Shown here one piece after another: positions 1 to 13,132 of a DNA stretch of 64,000 nucleotides. The notes below the pieces were generated by a model. The model made no database searches and was not told where the DNA came from. It worked only from the letters and a program-made list of their open reading frames with translations. The DNA is from Beroe forskalii. Its lineage: Eukaryota; Ctenophora; Nuda; Beroida; Beroidae. A program made the translations under genes and the position numbers. The stretch spans positions 29,682-93,681 of the forward strand of contig WFMF01000508.1 in the NCBI GenBank assembly GCA_011033025.1, in the 5' to 3' direction. How positions within the stretch are numbered: position 1 is the first letter of the stretch; every line of letters begins with the position of its first letter.

Positions 1-255
1 ACCCGGCCGGCCGGGCCGGGCCCGGCAACCGGCTCCACAGCCGGTGGGCCGGAATATTTTCAAGACGCCGACACTCCTGATTAGGATACTTCGCAATTTT
101 AACTTCTAGTAGTCTCGACAAGTTTGACCGATTTAAAGGTGAGTACTATGCGTAGAGTCGTGTTCTACTCGCGCTTTTATATCATGTGTTTGTTGACTTT
201 TCCAATTTAAATACACATCTACGCGACCTTTGCTTTTGCGTTACAAAATGTGCAT
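1..255. repeat. GC-rich window edge and dispersed repeat copy A
   Basis: The first 55 bases are GC-rich (repeated ggccgg/gccggg). From about 95 to 255 the sequence matches, in reverse complement, about 10,435-10,600 inside an intron of the left SYVN1 copy. Shared blocks include gaccgatttaaagg, gcgtagagtcgtgttc and gcgacctttg. No coding potential was recognised, so this looks like an interspersed repeat of unknown class. Confidence 0.6.
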
Positions 256-1489
256 ATCTCCGAGGTTTTTGAGCAAACTTGATGAAACTTTCAGGATATT
301 TAGAGCTTCATAAAAAGCAAACTTATCTCAGTGAAGTTTAGATTCATTTTTGAGCTCCAGAAGCGGAGTTATGACCGAAAAAGCGGTAACTTTAAAACAA
401 AACACTGGTTTATCTGTCATATCTCAATTTCTGAGGGTCAGAAATAGCTACTCCAGGAATGTGGTCATATCTTGCCCGTAATATCCTGTAAGTTTGATCA
501 AAATTGCTCAAAAACAACTGAGTTATGCTTTTTTTTGTTTTGTGTTAACAAGCATTTTCTATTATTACCATATAAGGTAATGTGCTTGTTGTGCAGGTGT
601 GTCTTTTGTACACCGTTCGACTACTATAGTACTTTAGAGGCTCAGACTCACTGCAGAAATATGATTTAGAGCACTCGGCTCAGCTTCGCTTCGCCTCGCA
701 CTTCTAAATTATTTTAAATGTCTCCAGCTACGCTGTCGACATTTAAATATTATATATAGAGCCCTGCTCGCAGGGCTCTATATTGTCTGGTGTTCGTCTT
801 ACGCCTCTAAAGTACATATATATATAATATACTTCTCAGCTCTCAATGTATAAACTTGAGCTTCCATTTTCTAAGTTATCGCAATTATCGGCCTTGAAAA
901 TGTCACTGGCAAGATAAGCTGATCTTAAATTATTTGCTATCTGCGTCTATCATAGATTGCAACAGAAAATTCTATTATTCAATAAAGATAAGTCTTACCA
1001 ATGGCATAGATAGCACAGAATTGACACAGACAACTCAGATCGCGAACGCATAGAATTACAATTGCGCGCGCGGAATCAGAGCGCGCAAAGTACTAGCAGG
1101 CGGATCACGTGACAGGTCACGTGATGTGACGTCACGAAACAGAAAACGCCCAGAGGCAAAGGAAGACATTGTCCAATTTCAAAAACTTGATATCCTCGTG
1201 ATCAGCTCACTGAGATCTACAATCGAGTCAAAGAGCCTAAAAAACTTTGAAAAAAGGGCGCACCCTAATAATTGAAAGCAAAATTCTGAAGAGATCTGGA
1301 AGAACCCAAATATGTTGCTGAAGCGAAAAATAAACGGGTCAGCAATTCCCGAATATCATTTCACTCATATTGAGGCTAAATCAAGAGATATCCACAGTGT
1401 TTTGCTGCACTGATTATATGGAATATCAGTATAATATACATCCGACTAGGCACACACTACAGTACTACACTGCCACTTACACTTCATTG
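256..1489. other. No gene seen; hairpins and palindromes
   Basis: No convincing ORF is present. A perfect short palindrome lies around 752-774 (agagccctg-ctcg-cagggctct). Around 1,107-1,125 an imperfect palindrome cacgtgacaggtcacgtg precedes a tgacgtca motif. A patch at about 1,060-1,090 is rich in gcgcgc, a style that recurs near 14,000, 38,600, 54,000 and 61,600. Confidence 0.5.
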
Positions 1490-2286
1490 CACTGCAACCG
1501 ACACGGCACACTACACTGCTAAACTGCACACTACACTGTTTTCTGCACACTACACTGTTCACCTGCACACTACACTGCTACACTGCACACTACACTGTTC
1601 TCCTGCACACTACACTGTTACACTGCACACTACACTGTTCTCCTGCACACTACACTGTTACACTGCACACTACACTGTTACACTGCACACTACACTGTTA
1701 CACTGCACACTACACTGTTACACTGCACACTACACTGTTCTCCTGCACACTACACTGTTACACTGCACACTACACTGTTCTCCTGCACACTACACTGTTA
1801 CACTGCACACTACACTGTTCTCCTGCACACTACACTGCTAAACTGCACACTACACTGTTTTCTGCACACTACACTGTTCTCCTGCACACTACACTGCTAA
1901 ACTGCACACTACACTGTTTTCTGCACACTACACTGTTACACTGCACACTACACTGTTACACTGCACACTACACTGTTCACCTGCACACTACACTGTTACA
2001 CTGCACACTACACTGTTACACTGCACACTACACTGTTCACCTGCACACTACACTGCTAAACTGCACACTACACTGTTTTCTGCACACTACACTGCTACAC
2101 TGCACACTACACTGTTCTCCTGCACACTACACTGTTACACTGCACACTACACTGTTACACTGCACACTACACTGTTACACTGCACACTACACTGTTTTCT
2201 GCACACTACACTGTTCACCTGCACACTACACTGCTACACTGCACACTACACTGTTCTCCTGCACACTACACTGTTACACTGCACTG
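1490..2286. repeat. 20-bp minisatellite, 39 units, six unit types
   Basis: The core ctgcacactacactg (15 bp) is followed by one of six 4-5 bp tails: ctaaa, tttt, ttcac, ctaca, ttctc or ttaca. I read 39 consecutive units between about 1,505 and 2,281. The core barely varies; the tails carry almost all variation and occur in recurring blocks, indicating growth by segmental duplication as well as single-unit slippage. No coding function is inferred. Confidence 0.9.
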
Positions 2287-2289
2287 GGT

Positions 2290-5200
2290 ACTACAAGAAA
2301 ATAACCATTAACCAACCACTTCACGAAACACTACACGTCTCACACTGCGCCTAATTGAGATTCAATTTTCAAAATCAAATAATAATTATACTATATAGGC
2401 AAGATTAAATCACAACACTCTATAGATAACAATCATTAGATACATAAGATAACATATTTACATGAAAAAGATCACATGACAACAGATAACATTATATTAG
2501 ATACCACTACCATAGATAACATAACAAGATATTAAATTGGATACTTCCACAAGCTATAACATTACTTTAGATAGACCGATATTAGATAAACTGATAATAG
2601 ACGATATAACACTCTTTAACATGACATGAGATAACATAATTGATAACATGATAGAAACTAATTCATAGCTATCAGGACATAACAATCATTACTTCATGAC
2701 GATAAAATCTACATTTACAACAAAAATGCCCTACAATAACATACAAATATAGAAACGAATACACATAATAATATACATATGATTACCCTGATATAAATAC
2801 ATTACATACCGTTACATGACATTCCAGGACATAACATGACGTAACAAATTACGATAAGGTACATTAAATGACGTTACAATACGTTACATTACGCTACATT
2901 TCATGATACTACGTAACATGACATTACACGACGTTACATTACGTTAACATACGTAACATTACGTTACTTTATGTTACATCAGGTGACATTACGCTACATT
3001 ACGTTACACAACGCTACATTACGTTACACAACGCTACATTACGTAACATTACCATTAAAAACCCTTATACGAGAACATGAACAACATCCAACAATATTTC
3101 ACAGTACATTTATAATAAGATAAAACCACATAAAATCGCACTGCATTACATCACATAACACAACATTGCAATAGAACACACTTACAATATATTGACTCAG
3201 CAATTAATATTTGAAATGTTGACGATTAATTACCAGTCCTATTTTCATAGTCACGCCCAAGGATTTCATTTACTTATTCTTTTCTCATTACTCTCTTTTC
3301 TCATTACTGATTACTCTCATTGCTTCTCCAAGTACTTTTCAAAATATATCATCAATTATCATATCAAAACTTTCTTAATAATAATTCTTCATGCGGTCTT
3401 TCCGTTTCATATTTCTCATTTCGGAATCTGTATGCGCATACCTACTCAATTCCTGTAATACAAATCAGGCCAATCCAGCAGGCTCAATATTACTTAATTC
3501 AGCCAAGCAAAACTGAGGCAATACCGTTGCTTGTAGCCTGCAGACAGCAGAAAATGTCTTACAAAAATCAATTTTTCATTATTCTCATACACCCTACATA
3601 CTCACCTTTACCTCAAATAATCTCAATACTTCAAAATTTTTACACTTCCTGGAATAAAATCAATATTTCCACCCTTAAACTTATGTCAGCAGATCGTGCT
3701 ACATTTTCGACTGTTGCGCCGGCAAATTTTCTCATCATAACAACAGTGGACGTCTGCATCATCGTGTATGATGCATTTTAACATCAGGGACACATTATTA
3801 GAATCAAAAATTAATACCGCCCCTTCTATAAATTTAAAATGGCCCATAGCCGCAATTATCTCATAATATCACTTTAACTTGTACTCATATAACTCTTTAT
3901 ATCACATGTTTCTATGTCACTTCTTACTCTAAAATTACTCTTAATCTTAAATATATTAACTCTGTATTATATTCATCATATTACTCACTATTTTACTTCT
4001 TTCAATTCTCTTTACATTTCTATTTCACCATAGAGCTGAGTTGTGAACGCTGCCAATTCCTTAATGTTTCTGAAGGGTTATCTATTTAATAAGGAGTAGT
4101 ATACAGACCGTACACCGGTCAAACAATAATAATTATAACAATTAATATCATAAGAAAGATAAGATAATTATACATATGCTTACCTATAGAGAAAAGAAAA
4201 ATAGAATAACAAGAGGCAAAATCAATTGAGTCTAACTTATGAAAGCTTCTTAGAATTATAAATAGCACTGCGTACTTAGAAACTGCTATGAAAATGGAAA
4301 ATGATTTAATACACTGCAGCGCTGAAAATAAAATGTGAATGGACAACTGCAAGGAAATAGGGAGAAAGATTTTCTGTAACGCAGGAAATCGCACGACTGC
4401 CTCCCCCGCGCAAAAAGAACCGGCATCAGGGCTTCACATGTAGTAACCAAGATAGGGTGTGTGTAGTATTGGTTGGTAAGGTGTTACGGGGGGTTTTATG
4501 CTCGTGCTTCGGGAAGGCCTTTTACCACTTAAAACTTATCATTGGGCTCTAGGTTCTCAGGGTTTTAACGTAACAAAATGGACTCAACATGGAGGGGTTC
4601 AAGACGTGTCAAAACTGCCGGTACTGAACAATACATTACTAAATTGGGGTTCGATGTTAGCTCAAACTAAATGATATGGCGGTAGAGAAACTATGGACTC
4701 TTAATCTTAAGGTGCGTTAAGGTTCGGCCACGTGAACTTACACTTGAACGGGAAGAAAGCGGTCATACGATTACCTGCATTGCCCTTACCCCATTTTCCA
4801 TTGTGACTTTAAAGAAGTAATTAACGAAGAAAAACGAACATATAGGAAAACTGTGAAAAGGTTTGGAAAAGGGTTTTGAAAAGTCTTTTTGTTTGATCTA
4901 TTTATTTTGACAATAATATGGATAAAAAATAATTACAATATAAGACTTGGGAGTACATTTAACGTTAGCAATCGGATAAAAACTGTTTGACAATGACGTA
5001 AAACTACAATTATGTTCACGTAATAATGTACAATTACGTAACTTTAACAGTAAACATAAATTATTCACTAAGAAGGGGTATTTATATAGTTATACTATTA
5101 TGAATAAGAATTAATTATGTACTAGAAATTATGAACTTGGATAGTTATTTACGGACAACCGTTGTCATTTTTACTCAATTGGAATTAGGATTTCTACTTA

Positions 5201-5340
5201 CTAGTGACAACAAAATGTGCATAATTTTCATTACGCCTTAAAATAAGTGACAATGAAAAGAATTATAAAGATAAAATGTGCATAATTTACATTACGCCTT
5301 ATAATGGTCACTTCTAATTGGGACTTACAATACTATAACG
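2290..5340. other. AT-rich gene-poor stretch with degenerate simple repeats
   Basis: Long AT-rich DNA. From 2,400 to 2,700 it is rich in gata/acat words. From about 2,816 to 3,055 it is a degenerate array of acgttacatt/acgctacatt-like decamers. Short ORFs near 3,192-3,781 and 4,119-4,394 have low-complexity Ile/Phe/Tyr/Ser composition typical of chance ORFs in AT-rich DNA and match no family I know. A short block (aaaatgtgcataatt..cattacgcctta) is repeated near 5,213 and 5,274. Confidence 0.5.
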
Positions 5341-5350
5341 GGCCTTAAAT

Positions 5351-5566
5351 ATGATTCAAAGCTACTTAGCCATTAGAGTTAGACCTAAAGCTATCATAAG
5401 AAAAGTAATAATATGGGCTTGGACAGAAATGCTACGAATAAGGATTCCGCCTGAGACGGGACATTCTTACAACCTGAATGAAGTGGGTTTCGCCTTAGAC
5501 GAGACGCCCACGTCAACAGAAAACGTAACAAGACCACCAAACACTACGAATTTTGCCGTGTTATGA
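5351..5566 (+). other. Orphan 71-codon ORF, doubtful
   Basis: This is the only ORF in the left flank with a balanced amino-acid composition (RIPPETGHSYNLNEVGFALD in its middle). No family was recognised, no splice partner is obvious, and the surroundings are repeat-like. It may be a remnant of a mobile element or a chance frame. I do not assign a function. Confidence 0.15.
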
Positions 5567-5779
5567 ACCAGGTCACGTGACACACGCTGCGCGTTACTTT
5601 GTAACGCACTGATCATCACTCATATCATGGTGTTTTATTATACTGCGCGCTATTCCATGTCATCAAATTAACACTTTGTGCTCTGATAATGACGTCAGCT
5701 GCAGTAGCCTGTAATATTCCATGGCCCTATCTGCACACAATCCTGCTCTCCTAAGTTTTGAAACGAGAGGATTTGATAA

Positions 5780-5960
5780 TATTTGTGGGAGACCACGGGT
5801 CTCCCACACTCTCTTATCTGCAAGAACAAGTGAGGGCAGGCATTCGATAAGGTACCATTGCTTGGGATAGACTTAATGCTGTAGTATGAGTGTGACCTTG
5901 CTGTATCAAGTGACTACTGCCGTTCAATGGGACCTAGGGAGACCATGGGTCTCCCACATC
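5780..5960. repeat. Two near-identical GGGAGACC/GGTCTCCC hairpins
   Basis: gggagaccacgggtctccc near 5,788 and gggagaccatgggtctccc near 5,938 are 19-bp hairpins differing at one central base and spaced 150 bp apart. Each is followed by aca and a tctc/tccc run. They could be the two ends of a small inserted element. Confidence 0.55.
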
Positions 5961-6059
5961 TCCCTGTTGATCGGTAGATTCTGTCCCAGAATCAAAATTT
6001 TAAGCTGGCTTCTCGATTTTTCCTTTAATAGTCCTTTTAACATTTAGATAGCTTTAAGT

Positions 6060-6665
6060 CCTTCAAACATTAGAAAAATAGAAATTAACTTATTCTTCAC
6101 GGAAATCATAATAATATTTACGAAAAATAATTGTCATACGTTCATTCATCATAGTGTACGTATTCAATACTGACATTATAGTTCGAATATAATAAATCAC
6201 GTAAATATAATAAATCGCGTATATAATAGTATAATAACCGTGTATAAAATAATTCACGTATCTATATGTATATAACTTCAATAAAATAATATTTCACGTA
6301 ATAATTTTTAAGTTATAACTATATTTACGTATACTGATACACATTGTCTTACGTACATTCATTGTGTACGTATTTACTACTGAAATTATAGGTTGAATAT
6401 GATAATTGGCATAAATAAAATAATTCACGTACACATTAATAATTCACGTATTATATAATAAGTCACGTATTTACGTAAATATTAATTCACGAATCTAATA
6501 ATTCACGTGAAATCTTATAAATTATAATAATACTCACGCATACTCATCGTTTTACGTACATAAAATAAAGATTCATAAATAAAGATTCATTATATTTATA
6601 TGCGTAGTGTACATATACAAATTCAATATACTGAAATTATAGGTTGAATATAATGATCACAGTCC
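6060..6665. repeat. AT-rich block with dispersed CACGTA motifs
   Basis: More than a dozen copies of (t)cacgta or ttacgta are scattered through 600 bp of otherwise nearly pure A/T sequence, often as aataattcacgta. The block looks like a decayed satellite. The next 650 bp (6,666-7,320) show nothing recognisable. Confidence 0.5.
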
Positions 6666-7329
6666 ATCAACTAACATTCTGATAATCACTAGTTGTCATG
6701 TAGAAACTGAAATTTTGAGCTCATAACTATATAGCTATATTAAATCTGTCAATCTGTAATTGAATTAAATGGACAATATTATGCCGAATTGAATGATTTC
6801 ATTAAAGTAAATAAATCAAAATATATTCTCGATCAATTGTTCTTATCACATTCGTTTTCAAAACACAATATTCAATTTTGTCAATTTGTCGGGAATGTCA
6901 ATCGATAATTCTATTAATGTTCATGTTTCAATAATGTTTATGTTTGTATAGATATGTTATTATTGTTCATGTTTTGTGCGAAAGTTTCGTTTGCAAAGTT
7001 CGATTTTCTGCATTAATAAGTCCTATTTTCCCGACATAAACACTAGTTGCCAGTAGTACCCGTGTCCAGAGGTAGGAGGATGTTGGAAGGTCTTTAAAGC
7101 CAAGGAGGGGGAGCATCACTCTGTGCGGTCCATCTTATCACCACTTCCATGATCCAAGTCCAATGTTGGGGGCCTTTGCAGTGGTGCAGGGTTTTCAGAG
7201 CGTGTCGAAAAACACGGTTTTAATGGTCAATTGGTTTTAGAGGGTTGACATTATCTGTAAATAGGTCTAGAGACTGTAGAGACGCATATTCTCTTACTTT
7301 TGGGTAGGTAAGAGGATTTGCCGTTGATA

Positions 7330-7895
7330 TTTGGCACAAATTCCTTCCGTCATCATTGTATGGATAGTGCTGGCAATTTGCATAATCAATATACATATTG
7401 GAGAGGCACCTTCAAGACTTCAGGCTTGGTAGCAATCATTGGCTTCGGAGAAGCAGTAGATATCTTGGTTTTGGAGAACTTTGGGATTTGTCTGCAGTAA
7501 CTGTTGCTTTTCCTTCCGTCATCATTGTATGGTTAGTGTTTGCAGCATGCAGGGACACCTTCAAGACTTCTGGTTTTAGGCAGCACTCTGTTGACTTATC
7601 CCATGGAGAAGCGGAATATTATAGGGTTTTTGTCCTGGGAAATATGTTGTCTTTCCATCCGTCATCATTGTATGGTTAGTGTTTGCAGATCACTGCAGGG
7701 ACACCTTCAAGACTTCTGGTTAGATTCCAAAATCCAAAGGGAAACTGGTGATTGTTGATTATAATTGAGTCATTGGCGACAGTAGCAATCTTTCGTGATA
7801 ATGATATGTCTTTAGGTCCTTAGGTCATCATTGTATGGTTGATGTTTGCAGAATGCAGGGACATCTTCAAGACTTCAGGTCAGGCATTAAGCTTC
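7330..7895 (+). repeat. Four-copy diverged tandem repeat, about 150 bp unit
   Basis: Four units share gtcatcattgtatggttag-tgtttgca-gcagggacaccttcaagacttc (near 7,350, 7,518, 7,661 and 7,825). Overlapping frames are open through parts of the array but shift between units, so coding use is unlikely. From 7,896 to 8,520 I see no gene or repeat. Confidence 0.7.
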
Positions 7896-8520
7896 ATTCA
7901 GATGCGATTTGAATCATCTTTTTATGTATTCACGACATCACTTGTGTGGTTGTTGAAACCCGCACTTCTTCAAGCTTCGTAGACTGTCTTTGTGGACCGT
8001 AGGAGTGGATAAAGATGGGTTGCACAGAATGATAAGGAATCTTTGATCTTTGTTATCTCCAGCTTCTGTATGAATTTGAAAGTTCTGAAAGCTATAATTA
8101 ACAATTCTAACAATCAAATATAAGAATCTATCAATATCCAAGACATCAAAAAAACATGTTAAAATCAATATCTTCAAAAACTTGTCTTATCCATGGCCGA
8201 GATGTTAACAGTGGCTTTGGCCCGATATTGCAGCCATATGATCTTATTTTAGAATTTGAGACTGAAGAGATGGTCTCATGTTGGAGTTGAGACAGGGCCT
8301 ATGGCCATATCGCAATAATTCTACTTTTTAGCCTGGCTATGGATATTAAATAGAACCATATAATCACGCACCAAGATGGGATTCGCCCTTTAGTTAACAT
8401 AGTCACTTGTTGGTGTTCATGAATATGTAAATTAATTGACCTTTACCACGATTTCAGCTTTTCCGCGTTGTCGTAGAAACGCTTTTAAACGTTTTCGTGC
8501 GCCACTTCGGTTTCTTAAAG

Positions 8521-11500
8521 CTGCACATCTGGCCTTGCACTGCCTCCATTAGCATCTGAAATGTGTGGCAATAGGAGGTGGTTTTAGCACTTGCACAATA
8601 GATCTATTGTGCTAGTAATGAGTAATTCAAGCCAAAATTAACATCTATCAAACTGTGATGTCACGCCCACACCCATTTCTCCATTGGAGAATTAAAGAGT
8701 ATTGTCGATGCAATGAAACTCATTTTGCTGGCTCCCTAAACTCTGCAACAATCTAATTTCAATTGGTGAAAATTTTCTTTGATATACTTGTTCGTACCTG
8801 CACATTTTGAGAATAATAGGTCTGTTCTCTATTGCAAGCCCTCGTGTCGCCTCAAACACTAGCTCCTCCTCAGTCATGGAATGGGAGGGAGGGAGGCATG
8901 TAAAAAAAACAGGTGGATTAGAGTGGACTGAAGTGAGGGGAGGATTGTAGAGTAGCAAATTATTCCTGATTTATCGTGCGTGTACGTGAATTGAATGCTT
9001 CGAATCATGTCAAAAGTGCTCGAAAGTGCAAAGTTTTAATAAAAAACGTTTACTATCTGTCATCACCTACCAACTGCATCATAAAGTGTATAAAATCAGA
9101 ATATGTAACCATCTTACTTGCGCAATTAAGTAGTGTTACATTAGTACTACACTACTACACTGCAAAGGATACAATAGAGAGTAATATGTTACATTCTCGA
9201 ACAACCCTCTCTCCAATTATTAACGATAAAATGTTTCAAGATATTCAACGATAACGGGACAAATTTTGCAGGATTCTTGAAACATTCACATCTCACACCC
9301 CCTATAACCTCACAACACCCCTACAACCTCACCTGATATGGGAAGCTGATTGGCCCAGAGTGGGTATGAAGAAGCGAGGTGGCCCCACTCCGAGGGGCAG
9401 CACCCCCCTCGAGGGCTGCTGCCCCACTGGGAGGAAGCTGCGTTGTTGTGCCATGTAGAAACAGGGGCCGGCGTTGGGGAGGGGCTCACGTGCTCCACCC
9501 TGATGGGTTGTGGAGAATTTACTGGTTTATTTATCAGGATTTATTGCTGGAGTTGATCTGATCAGGTATTTGAATTTAATTGTTCATTAAACCAGTAAGA
9601 AGCTAGAAATAGCAAGCTGTACTACGTTACCATGCGGAGCCCCCTGGCCAGGTGGATGGGGAGTTTGTTGCTGGTGAGTGGGGTGCTGTTGTTGCTACAG
9701 AGGAGGACGTATCACGGTTCATTAATCGTGAGTGTCACGTCTCAGTTGAGTGTCAGATTACACCACCAAGAGAGAGAGGTGAGTGGGTGTAGTTGAGAGT
9801 GTGTGTGTGGGAATATACATCATGTTACAGTAAATGCACACACGTACATACACACAAAAACATAGAATGTACAGTATGCACAAAGCACACTGTACACAGT
9901 TGTGTTTCGATCACAACTACAATAAGTTAGTACTCAAGATTGTATATTTCCCATCTGTTCTATTTCAACTCATGCAGGATACAGTCCAGTTTGGTGGTCC
10001 ATGCCCAGAATTAACGTCATATAGGTCCTAATAGTGGTGCTGTAGCTCGATTATTATACATGGATCATTCAATTGCTGGAATTGAAGTAAAACCTTCAAA
10101 ATAAAATAAAAAAAACTCGGTTATTCTTAATCTAGTACCTCATATGACAGAATAACTTCAAATCACAAAATGATCTATAAAGAATACTGAAAAGGCTTAG
10201 GGAGTGGATATTGATGTTAGAGCGAATATAATCCTCCTCCCCTAACATTTTTACCTCAAGAAATTGACTCAGACAAATACATCTCGTGTTTTTGCTGCAC
10301 ACTTCCCTGGAAGAACCCGGGACCCAGAGGTGTATGATTACCCAGCTGAAACAAGGCACTCTGCCGGTCACCTTGAGAAGTCTTACAATGTGCCTTATCT
10401 CGTGACTGCGGCTCAAGAAAACAAGGAAATGGTTGCACATTTTTCTAACGCAAATACAAAGGTCGCATAGATTTGCTATTTAAAGTTGTAAGTCATAACA
10501 AACACACGATATAAAAATTTATAGTGAACACGACTCTACGCATATAGTACTACCCTTTAAATCGGTCAAAACTTGTCGTGAGACTACTATAAAAGGATAT
10601 TGCCTGTCACTTTGAAATGTATTACCTCATGTAATGTTATAAGTTGAATGCTGCTTCCATATGCTAGATGCAACACAGGCTGTCATATTACGTTGTATTG
10701 AATAAAGTTACATAATGCGACTATTTTGCATGTAATGCGTATGAAGGTAATTCTGTGCAATTAAGCTATACTTAAATTACACAATGCATTGTATTGTAAA
10801 TAAACTGGGTATGTATGTCTCAAGAAAGGTTTTGGAGACAATGTATTCAGCTTACAAATAGAAATTTTCACATTGTTTGTCAGTGGTAATATTCATTTGT
10901 AACCTTGGAATTCAAAGACAAAAAGGTGGAATCTGATCAGTCAATCTTCCAAATCTTATATACGATATTGGTAGTTTACCCCATTGAGACACCTCTCTAA
11001 CTTACCTCTCTGCAAATGATGCGGTTGTCCTAACTTCCAATCTCCCAGAAGTGTATCAGGATATCTTTCTCTCATGTTGTACGTTGCTTTCCTGCTCTTG
11101 ATGACATCAACCAAAGTCTTCTGGAACTGTCTCAAAGCAAGGTACATGGGGCGGATGACGAAGAGAGGGAAGGTGTGGACTCGGATCATCATTGTTACGA
11201 ACATGGCATACATTAGCACCTGAGTGGGAGGCATTACCATGGTCATTTAACATAGAACATAGGAACACAGAAAGAGGGACATTATCCATGGACGATATTT
11301 TTGCGAGCACTTGTTTGCAAAAGAAAGGAATTCCAATTATCCCAATAATAGGAATTCTCTGCGCCCTTTCCAGGATAGGAAAGTTAAATAATCCCTCAAA
11401 TTCAAACCTTGATTCCACCAATGACCAGCTCCGTGTAAAGAAGGTAGATGGTCTTGTTAGCCCATTGACTCTCATGTTTCAGGTCTATCAAGTGAAGTAT

Positions 11501-12523
11501 GTATTTCACCAGGATAGTGCAACACAGGAGCAGAAGAACCACATACTCAAACCCAAATACAAGGTGGACTGATGCCCCCTTCTGTAGGGTGACATGGGCT
11601 GCAACAATATTTTGACAATATTTATCAGGCGCAATGAAATCATACAGCAGCTTTCAAGCATATTGATGAACATAAAAGCAAATTTTCATGAGAACTTAAC
11701 AACTCAACAGTTCTTATTTCAAATCAATATTGAATTGTCATGCATTAATGAGCATTGTAGAATTTGTTCACCTGCATAAGACACAAGGAAAGCATCACAC
11801 ACTGATAATATGGCCATAAGAGATAGAGCCCTGAGGTGAAAGAGGAAGCCAATCACAGGGCTTCTTTCCATAAAATCTATCCTATCTTCAAGAAGCCAGT
11901 GAAAAGCTTTCAGGAAGAGAAGCACAGCAAATTGTGCAATGAAACTAGGGCTCAGATCATCTCTGAAAAGAAAACAGTTGGGTTAAGTAATGGCATACAT
12001 ACAATAACAATACATTTATAGAAGGTACAGAGAGTGTTTAGAGCGGAATTTGGAACAAAAAATTAGATATATGTTACATAATACCAACCTAAATACTGTG
12101 AATGCAAGACAGGTTTCTGTAAGTGCATACCAGCTTCTTTCTACGAGGTGCTCAGTTTCAGCTGCTCTTAATGTCCCAAAGAATATTTTCCTGAAAAGAA
12201 GTACATGGTGGCATGAGAGATATTTGAGTTTGGCATCATAAAATGTTATCAAACTGCTTAATTGACACTGAAATTCAACTTTGAGTTAATCTTTATTAAC
12301 AATACAAATGATTATGGGTTAAATTTGAGCTTTTTTACCTGAAGATGTGAGCAAAGAAATAGACGAGAGAGAATGCCTGTATGTAGAAAACTGCCATGCA
12401 TGATGAACTCTTGCTGATGTGTACAACAGTTGGATAGAACTGGTGCTTCTGCTGCCAGACATTATAGATCACACATGATGATGCTAAACTTGATCCAGCA
12501 GCAACAATAGCAGCTTTGTTCAT
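8521..12523 (-). pseudogene. SYVN1: HRD1/SYVN1 copy lacking its RING exon
   Basis: Exon order on the minus strand is 12,523-12,339, 12,190-12,089, 11,962-11,772, 11,598-11,408 and 11,219-11,006. These encode the N-terminal multi-pass membrane domain almost exactly as in the right copy, including KHQFYPTVV and [19 protein letters not shown]. Exon 5 is 214 nt against 219 in the right copy, a net 5-nt loss that shifts the frame just before the CIIC of the RING, although its donor (gtaagt) is intact. The part of exon 6 that encodes the RING is absent; only its Gln/Pro-rich tail survives (9,631 to about 9,700). Exon 7 (about 9,333-9,500) and exon 8 (8,798 to about 8,913) carry frame-changing indels, the exon 8 acceptor is lost, and exon 9 stops at the palindrome edge. 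If transcribed it could yield only the membrane part without ligase activity. Calling it a pseudogene is an inference from several independent lesions. Confidence 0.88.
9780..10930. other. Arm-specific intron insert with dispersed repeat copy B
   Basis: This intron segment of the left SYVN1 copy does not align with the right arm, which has a Penelope-like fragment there instead. It includes a CA/GT-rich stretch (9,795-9,860). At 10,435-10,600 there is a reverse-complement copy of the repeat at the window start. A short ORF at 10,264-10,470 has no recognised relatives. Homology between the arms resumes near 10,925. Confidence 0.5.
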
Positions 12524-13132
12524 GACCTAATTACAATAGATATAAGAAGTGAAATTAAATTAAAGGTGGCACTTTATGATGTTAGTTACTTAAATAATAT
12601 TCAATGCAAATAAATTAATTCCACTAACTGAGAATGTTGTGTTACACTATGTGGAGATCCTGAAGAAGAAATATTTAATTCCAAAACTGTTAGTCGATTA
12701 GTGGTATACATAGTGTGTGGGTTTGATATCATTTTTGAGAATTGTGTTTCACTGCATCAATGATCCATCACTTCAAACAAGATATTATTCATGTCAGACA
12801 AAGGGTTCTTCAATTTGCCAATTTAACAGCAGAAAATTTTGGCAGGGTCTGAAGTATAACATACATCATTAATGGCGATATGTGCCTGATAAGTAAACAT
12901 CAAAACTGAAATGCTACTTTAATATTTAATTCAATGAGCAGAATAAAATTTCTGCAATACTAAAAATGTTTTAATGAATGATTTACAGCTCTGAAAATGA
13001 AAAAATGTTCTAATGACTGACACAACCAGTTCAGATACCTAGATTGATTGTACTATACACGTCGAAATTCACATTGTTATTGCAGTGTTTTAAAGTTACA
13101 CAATATACATTTTTCTGCTTACAAAACACGTA

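Noticed and set aside
3192..3781. Overlapping ORFs of 88 and 153 codons in the left flank
   Set aside because: Composition is Ile/Phe/Ser/Tyr-rich as expected from AT-rich DNA; two frames are open over the same stretch and no domain or splice context was seen.
7318..7758. Possible CRISPR-like or coding repeat array
   Set aside because: Units are about 150 bp, diverged and without the short identical repeats of a CRISPR array; the genome is eukaryotic and frames break between units.
9310..9561. ORFs over the Pro/Ala-rich region on both strands
   Set aside because: This is the decayed SYVN1 exon 7; the plus-strand frames are its antisense shadows.
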